A stretch of DNA of 64,000 nucleotides from an uncultured Bacilli bacterium (GTDB taxonomy: Bacteria > Bacillota_I > Bacilli_A > RF39 > UBA660). Under the pieces are notes generated by a model, which saw only the letters and a list, made by a program, of their open reading frames with translations, did not search any database and was not told the origin of the DNA. Location of the stretch: the NCBI GenBank assembly GCA_934098505.1, contig CAKOOR010000002.1, positions 1-64,000 on the forward strand, written 5' to 3'. Positions 60,701-64,000 of the stretch are shown here, in pieces. How positions within the stretch are numbered: position 1 is the first letter of the stretch; each line of letters opens with the position of its first letter. Both the position numbers and the translations under genes were made by a program.

Positions 60701-61549
60701 TCCTAAATCACGACCGATAGTAAAGCTCATGAAAACTAAAGCAAGTAATCCGACAATAGTAGTAATTGAACTACTAGAAATAGAACCAAATGAATGGTAC
60801 AAAGCATTTTTCATAGCTTCTTCTTTATCTTTTGTATGCTCTTTTTCTTGGGTATATCTATTCATTAACATGATAGAATAATCCATTGATAAAGCCATTT
60901 GTAAGATGGCACAAATAGATGTAGTAATGTTAGAAACACTACTAAAAATGATATTAGTACCTTTGTTTAAGAAAACAGCAAGACCAATAACAAATAAGAA
61001 TAAGAACGGTTCGACATAACTATCACACATAATAATTAAAATAACCATAGCGCAGAAAATAGCAAGCGCAATTACCGCAATATTAAGGACAGGGGCATTA
61101 CGAGTAGCAACCGCTCCTGAGGTATAAACTTCATAATCTTTGTAATTATTTTTTACACTATTATAAACATTGGCGGCATTTTTGGAGTCGTCCGCACCAT
61201 CGACTGTTATTTCATAAAGGGTATATTCATCTTTATTATATTTATCAGAATCATCATAAGAAACCGAAGATACCCCTTCTATATTTTCTAATTCCTCTTT
61301 AATTTTATTTTTATCTTCCCCATTTAAGTCTTTAAACATGACATTTAACGCACTAGTATCTAATTCGGGAAACTCCTCGTTCATAATATCCATACCAATT
61401 CGAGTTTCCGATGTACTTGGTAGGTACTCAGTTAAATCATAGTTAATATGCACTTTAGTTGAAAGATATAAAGAAACTACTGATAGAATTATAAAAATAG
61501 TTAATACATAATTTCTTTTTTCAATAATGAAATCAGTAACTTTTCGCAT
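57713..61549 (-). CDS. RND/MMPL exporter with an expanded repeat-rich extracellular loop
   Basis: 1278 residues from ATG 61549 (TGGAGG upstream). Two halves of the MMPL/RND superfamily (membrane helices near residues 12-30, 170-330 and 1120-1270, with SMDYSIMLMNRY and ATIDYAILYTSYY). Between them a very long outer loop (about residues 350-1110) has about seven related units of about 80 residues, each with a [T/S]-x-x-E/D-F-V/A-x-F/Y-[I/L] helix, a D-x-x-T/K-x-L-x-L/T segment and a [K/N]-x-[S/T]-x-x-[D/E]-[L/M]-[A/L]-x-[L/I/M] helix. Usual family loops are much shorter. TetR control is likely. Confidence 0.9.
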   Translation of the reverse strand: MRKVTDFIIEKRNYVLTIFIILSVVSLYLSTKVHINYDLTEYLPSTSETRIGMDIMNEEFPELDTSALNVMFKDLNGEDKNKIKEELENIEGVSSVSYDDSDKYNKDEYTLYEITVDGADDSKNAANVYNSVKNNYKDYEVYTSGAVATRNAPVLNIAVIALAIFCAMVILIIMCDSYVEPFLFLFVIGLAVFLNKGTNIIFSSVSNITTSICAILQMALSMDYSIMLMNRYTQEKEHTKDKEEAMKNALYHSFGSISSSSITTIVGLLALVFMSFTIGRDLGIVLAKGVIFSLISIFVALPALILMFDGLIEKTKKKHFSMKLDWLGNFSFGIRHIAIFLFIAIFALSYFLKGNLQYEFTSNEQDDIAKVFKENNQIALIYPSSEEDYVGAYCRSLEGTPKIDQILCYGNTINEPLKYDELKDKFSDLGQDVDIDDYVLKLIYFNYYNKQETTMTFNDLVTFIENKVYPNDQLSKEITPEIRENINRLKNFTSVSVLNKKRTASEIASILGVSKDQVDQLFILYNATNPSTKITLSELANFINNYVLKNDTYKNYISNDQKALLKQAKPFLSKTNITTKKNSSDIANMFELSKEDVDKLFMYYESLQPITEKLTINEFVNFTLDKVYTNPEYKGLFTDDTIASLKLLKVLSNKDIINTKMDAEGLAKIFDLSKDDIDSILDLKNVTINGYTPAQIKELITKYKELIEEKTGIDVDEILAKLEDYIQNHEITEEELMTIKEIATALGIPEEKIDEIITIIQNKEIYMTPYEFVNLILENKDNAILSKILDEKTIQILTLAKNIMMATNNDTKFSYTELSQLIGVDESMVKQVYTLYHVMNTNTTVTPMEFAKFLLEHQNDEMLQGSLDKDSLTKLNLVNTVMNSVYNDTKYNYSDMANLISASKEDLKLLYSLYEVKNGKKVTLSLDIFVNYLLDNVVNDKKYASMFTDDMKTQLNTVRAIMESVKKNTKFNLTEMLALINPLTDNIDKNTMDLLFIYYGSVNDYNENWTLTVEGFVRYINDDILTDSRFDDFIDNDMRTKVSDAKTTISDAKELLVGKDYNRAIFNTTLDAEGDETYSFIRAVKDHMNDKNAYVIGDSPMALEMSESFDGEMNLITILTMIFIFVVVVFTFKSILIPIILVLLIQCAVYITMDTLTFAGGSVYFIALLIVQSILMGATIDYAILYTSYYLESRRTMDIKEALINSYNKSIHTILTSASILIIVTLIVGQFASHIAAMICKTISIGTFCSMLLMLIILPSMLACADKLIIKKGKLINF

Positions 61550-61643
61550 AATTTTTCCTCCATTTAAACCCCATTTTTCTGGGACGCACAACAAATTATA
61601 TGCAAACTTATATAATTTATAAAGCACATATTTATAGATAGTG

Positions 61644-61691
61644 TCTAAATTTTGACAAGTGTTTGCAATTTGTATTTCTTTTTGATATAAT
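61644..61691 (+). promoter_or_regulatory. TetR promoter and shared control region
   Basis: TTGCAA (61663-61668), 17 bp, TATAAT (61686-61691), reading rightward. A TGTC-N8-GACA repeat (61642-61657) may be the operator for the divergent exporter and regulator. Confidence 0.6.
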
Positions 61692-61715
61692 TTATCTAGT
61701 TTAAAGGTGGTTTAA

Positions 61716-62288
61716 ATGAAAGTCAAGAATAAAAATAGGTCTTCGATAAAAACAAGACAAAGAATTAGAGAAGCCTTTGCGGAGCTGTTAAAAGAAAAAA
61801 ATGAGTTATCTAATATGACCGTTACGGAGTTAGTCAAACTAGCGGATATTACCCGTTCAACTTTTTATACTCATTATGATTCTATCTATGATGTGGCTAA
61901 AGATTTACAAGATGAAACTTTAGAACTTATATCTATTTATGATGAAGATATTAGAAGTATTAATGATTTAGATAAGTATATTGATAGAGTTATTAAAAAT
62001 TTAAAAGACAATGAAGGTATGTATAGAACGCTTTTAAGAAGTAGAGAACCTTTATTATTTATTGAAAAATTAAGTAATATGATTAATAAAAGACTAATGG
62101 ATTTTAATATGTTTTCAAAAACAAATTATAATGATTTAATGGTTACTTTCTTTACTTATGGTTGCGTTAATTTGTTTGTGCGCTATTTTATGGGGGATTT
62201 AAAATGTTCTTTAGATGATATTGGTTGGTTTATAAAAGGGATGGTTAAAGAACTTTTAACTAATAAGAATGTTAACTATAGAGTTTAA
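61716..62288 (+). CDS. TetR-family regulator divergent from the MMPL exporter
   Basis: 190 residues: TRQRIREAFAELLKE and VTELVKLADITRSTFYTHYDS form a TetR helix-turn-helix; the C-terminal half is a ligand-binding helical bundle. ATG after AAAGGTGG. The arrangement implies that it represses the exporter until an inducer binds. Confidence 0.9.
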   Translation: MKVKNKNRSSIKTRQRIREAFAELLKEKNELSNMTVTELVKLADITRSTFYTHYDSIYDVAKDLQDETLELISIYDEDIRSINDLDKYIDRVIKNLKDNEGMYRTLLRSREPLLFIEKLSNMINKRLMDFNMFSKTNYNDLMVTFFTYGCVNLFVRYFMGDLKCSLDDIGWFIKGMVKELLTNKNVNYRV

Positions 62289-62358
62289 AAAATCTTTAAT
62301 TTTTTTAATATTTTAAAACTCTGAACACCATCATTAGATAATTTAAATGAATTTGAAA

Positions 62359-62393
62359 ATACTGCTAAATATTTGCTTTAGCAGTATCTTTTT
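62359..62393. terminator. Perfect 11-bp bidirectional hairpin
   Basis: ATACTGCTAAA / TTTAGCAGTAT with a 7-nt loop and a T run after it on the plus strand; it holds the last codons of the coiled-coil gene on the minus strand. Confidence 0.7.
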
Positions 62394-63159
62394 TAACTTT
62401 ATTAGTTCGAGAATTACTTTGATTATTAACCTTTTTATTATTCTTATTTTTTTGATTAGTTTTATCATAATTATTTTTACGAGAAGAAATGGTTTTAGCA
62501 ACATAATTATTTGTATCTGACTTGGGTATAATGACATCGTTGTTGATTGTTTTTAGGATTTCGATTTCTTTTTGTTCACGTTCTTTATCAATCTTTAATT
62601 GGTTTTTTAAGATTATATCATCTAAATCAGGTTGGAAAGCTAAATGAATGAAATAAGCACCAGTATTTACAGTTACTAAAATAATGGCAAATCCCACTAA
62701 GTAACATTTAATAAGTTTCTTAGGACTTTCTTTTTCTTCTAATATTTTAACAATTTCATTATATTTTTTACGAAGATTATTTTTCTCAGTTAAAGAAGAA
62801 TATTTTAGTTGTTCTAACTCTTCTAATTTAGTATTAATAGATGATATTTCATTTTCTAATTCTAGATACCTAGAAAAATTATTAGAAGTTTTTGATAGTT
62901 CTGATAATTCTTTTTGATAGTTTTGTTTTAATTGATTTAATTCTTTTGTTTCTTCAACATATTTATTATAAATTTCATCGTTTTCTTTAATTTCGATTTC
63001 AATAGCTACCTTATTTTCTTCATTATAACTATTAATATTCGAAATATATTTGTTTAAATTTAATATAATAGTTATAATTCCTAAAATTAGTCCTAAAACA
63101 ATAGTAAGTATACCTGTAATTAATAATGATTTATTAGAAAGATTATTAGTTTTTTGCAT
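62365..63159 (-). CDS. Membrane coiled-coil protein with Asn/Lys-rich tail
   Basis: 264 residues from ATG 63159 (AGAGG upstream). A first helix (SLLITGILTIVLGLILGIITII), about 95 residues of Glu/Lys/Leu coiled coil, a second membrane helix (CYLVGFAIILVTVNTGAYFIHL) and an unstructured basic Asn/Lys-rich tail. No family recognised. Confidence 0.7.
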   Translation of the reverse strand: MQKTNNLSNKSLLITGILTIVLGLILGIITIILNLNKYISNINSYNEENKVAIEIEIKENDEIYNKYVEETKELNQLKQNYQKELSELSKTSNNFSRYLELENEISSINTKLEELEQLKYSSLTEKNNLRKKYNEIVKILEEKESPKKLIKCYLVGFAIILVTVNTGAYFIHLAFQPDLDDIILKNQLKIDKEREQKEIEILKTINNDVIIPKSDTNNYVAKTISSRKNNYDKTNQKNKNNKKVNNQSNSRTNKVKKDTAKANI

Positions 63160-63334
63160 ATATAACCTCTTTATATTCTTATACTTATATAATAACACAA
63201 GGGTTTTCATAATGCAAAATATTTTATATTATTTAAATATAGCTTAATTAACTTATTATAGTTTTTAGATTAATTTTTCTTTGTATTTTACAATTAATGT
63301 GCTATAAATAAAGTAGAAAGAGTATGAGGATGTT

Positions 63335-64000
63335 ATGCGAAAAAGAAAGCAAATAATATTATTAACATTTTTGATTATCTTTATTCTTAGTGGTTGTGGT
63401 AAAATGCAAGCTACGGTAAGTGTAAAAGATAATCTGAATTTTAGAGTTTATGATAAGATTAAATTTAGTGATTTAATTGATATTAATGATGGTTATATAG
63501 TTGATGATAAGGAGATCTTCTTAGATAATATAGGCAATAATAGCGTTAATATAGGTTATCAAGATTATAAAAAACATAAAGCAAATATAAAAGTTGAATT
63601 TAATGTGTATGATAATACAGCGCCTTTTCTTAGTATGAGTAATAATGTGTATAAAGTTGTTAATAATGATTTTAACTTATGTAACAGTGCTTTTTATGGG
63701 GATAATTATGATCGTAATGTTGCTTGTCTAATTGATGGTGATTATGATAAAGATACCGTAGGAGCATATAAACTTAATATGATTGTTAGAGATGCGAGTG
63801 GTAATGAATCCAATAAAGAATTTACTTTGCATATTATTAAAGAGTTTACAAATAATACTGGAGAAAATAGTACACCCACCGGATTAAATATTGGTGATGC
63901 AATAAAGAAATATAAAAATGATGAAACAATGATTGGGATTGATGTTTCAAGTTTTCAAGGTCAAATTGATTGGAAAAAAGTAAAGGATTCCGGAGTAGAA
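63335..64000 (+). CDS. Lipoprotein with a GH25 lysozyme-like domain (cut by window end)
   Basis: 222 residues visible from ATG 63335 (GAGGATG upstream). Signal with lipobox ILSGC (Cys21), then an Ig-like region (VYDNTAPFLSMSNN, VRDASGNESNKEF) and, at the edge, MIGIDVSSFQGQIDWKKVK, the start of a glycosyl hydrolase family 25 domain with its DxS-x-QG motif. Acts on peptidoglycan glycan strands at the cell surface. C-terminus not seen. Confidence 0.88.
   Translation, partial: MRKRKQIILLTFLIIFILSGCGKMQATVSVKDNLNFRVYDKIKFSDLIDINDGYIVDDKEIFLDNIGNNSVNIGYQDYKKHKANIKVEFNVYDNTAPFLSMSNNVYKVVNNDFNLCNSAFYGDNYDRNVACLIDGDYDKDTVGAYKLNMIVRDASGNESNKEFTLHIIKEFTNNTGENSTPTGLNIGDAIKKYKNDETMIGIDVSSFQGQIDWKKVKDSGVE

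Noticed and set aside
57713..61549. Apparent DNA repeats that might be a CRISPR array
   Set aside because: They are protein-level repeats of about 80 codons in one reading frame, without constant direct repeats or spacers. No CRISPR array or cas gene is seen in the window.
1..64000. Mycoplasma-type code (UGA as Trp), suggested by the low GC content
   Set aside because: Genes end in TGA (for example at 44688), Trp codons are TGG, and the only complete tRNA-Trp has a CCA anticodon.

Overview
The window comes from a very AT-rich, low-GC Gram-positive bacterium, probably a gut Bacillota such as a Bacilli, Erysipelotrichia or RF39-type lineage. The grounds are strong AGGAGG ribosome binding sites, sigma-A-like promoters, peptidoglycan hydrolases, SipW/TasA and sortase proteins, and HrcA/CIRCE-type heat-shock control. 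TGA is used as a stop (for example at 44688) and the tRNA-Trp has a CCA anticodon, so this is not the Mycoplasma code.

Region 1 (1 to about 38,050) is most of an integrative conjugative element (ICE), nearly all on the minus strand. From the left it holds a tyrosine integrase cut by the window edge, an excisionase-like gene, an ArdC-like anti-restriction protein and a putative ADP-ribosyltransferase; this maintenance operon has its own promoter and attenuated leader at 5690-5870. Next come the VirD4 coupling protein, an array of small immunity-like genes joined by related linkers (7675-11272), and a separate plus-strand small RNA (11424-11577). The transfer module follows: relaxase, MobC-like protein, candidate oriT, M23 peptidase, VirB4, PrgI, VirB6-like protein, a surface module (two SipW-type substrates, SipW, sortase, thioester adhesin), a DNA methyltransferase and a regulator. 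The transfer operon starts at a promoter near 29,960 with a 27-residue leader peptide and an attenuator. Accessory genes (30,178-37,670) include a long Gfo/Idh oxidoreductase, a Nudix hydrolase, a secreted Cys-containing protein with a three-gene ABC transporter, a LysR regulator and an XRE regulator.

The right ICE boundary is unusual. A complete tRNA-Trp gene with its own promoter and terminator lies at 37772-37847. About 205 bp away, a different tRNA-Trp promoter and 5' half stops just after the anticodon loop (38053-38091). The simplest reading is that the ICE split the resident tRNA-Trp gene and carries a complete replacement.

A second oddity is initiation codons. In the transfer and maintenance modules, many genes with a strong Shine-Dalgarno sequence have AUA or AUU where ATG is expected, while genes coupled to the preceding stop use ATG. 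Cargo and chromosomal genes start with ATG, GTG or TTG.

Region 2 (38,100-64,000) is chromosomal: an RsiV/DUF3298-type secreted protein, an N-domain-less ClpB and HtpG both preceded by CIRCE-like operators, a holin/M23-LysM pair, a SleB-like hydrolase, a LysM amidase, a Fic gene broken by one stop codon, two divergent helicase genes each with a nuclease-like segment, a cytoplasmic leucine-rich-repeat protein, MTA/SAH nucleosidase, an RND/MMPL exporter with an expanded repeat loop controlled by a divergent TetR gene, and the start of a GH25 lysozyme-like lipoprotein.
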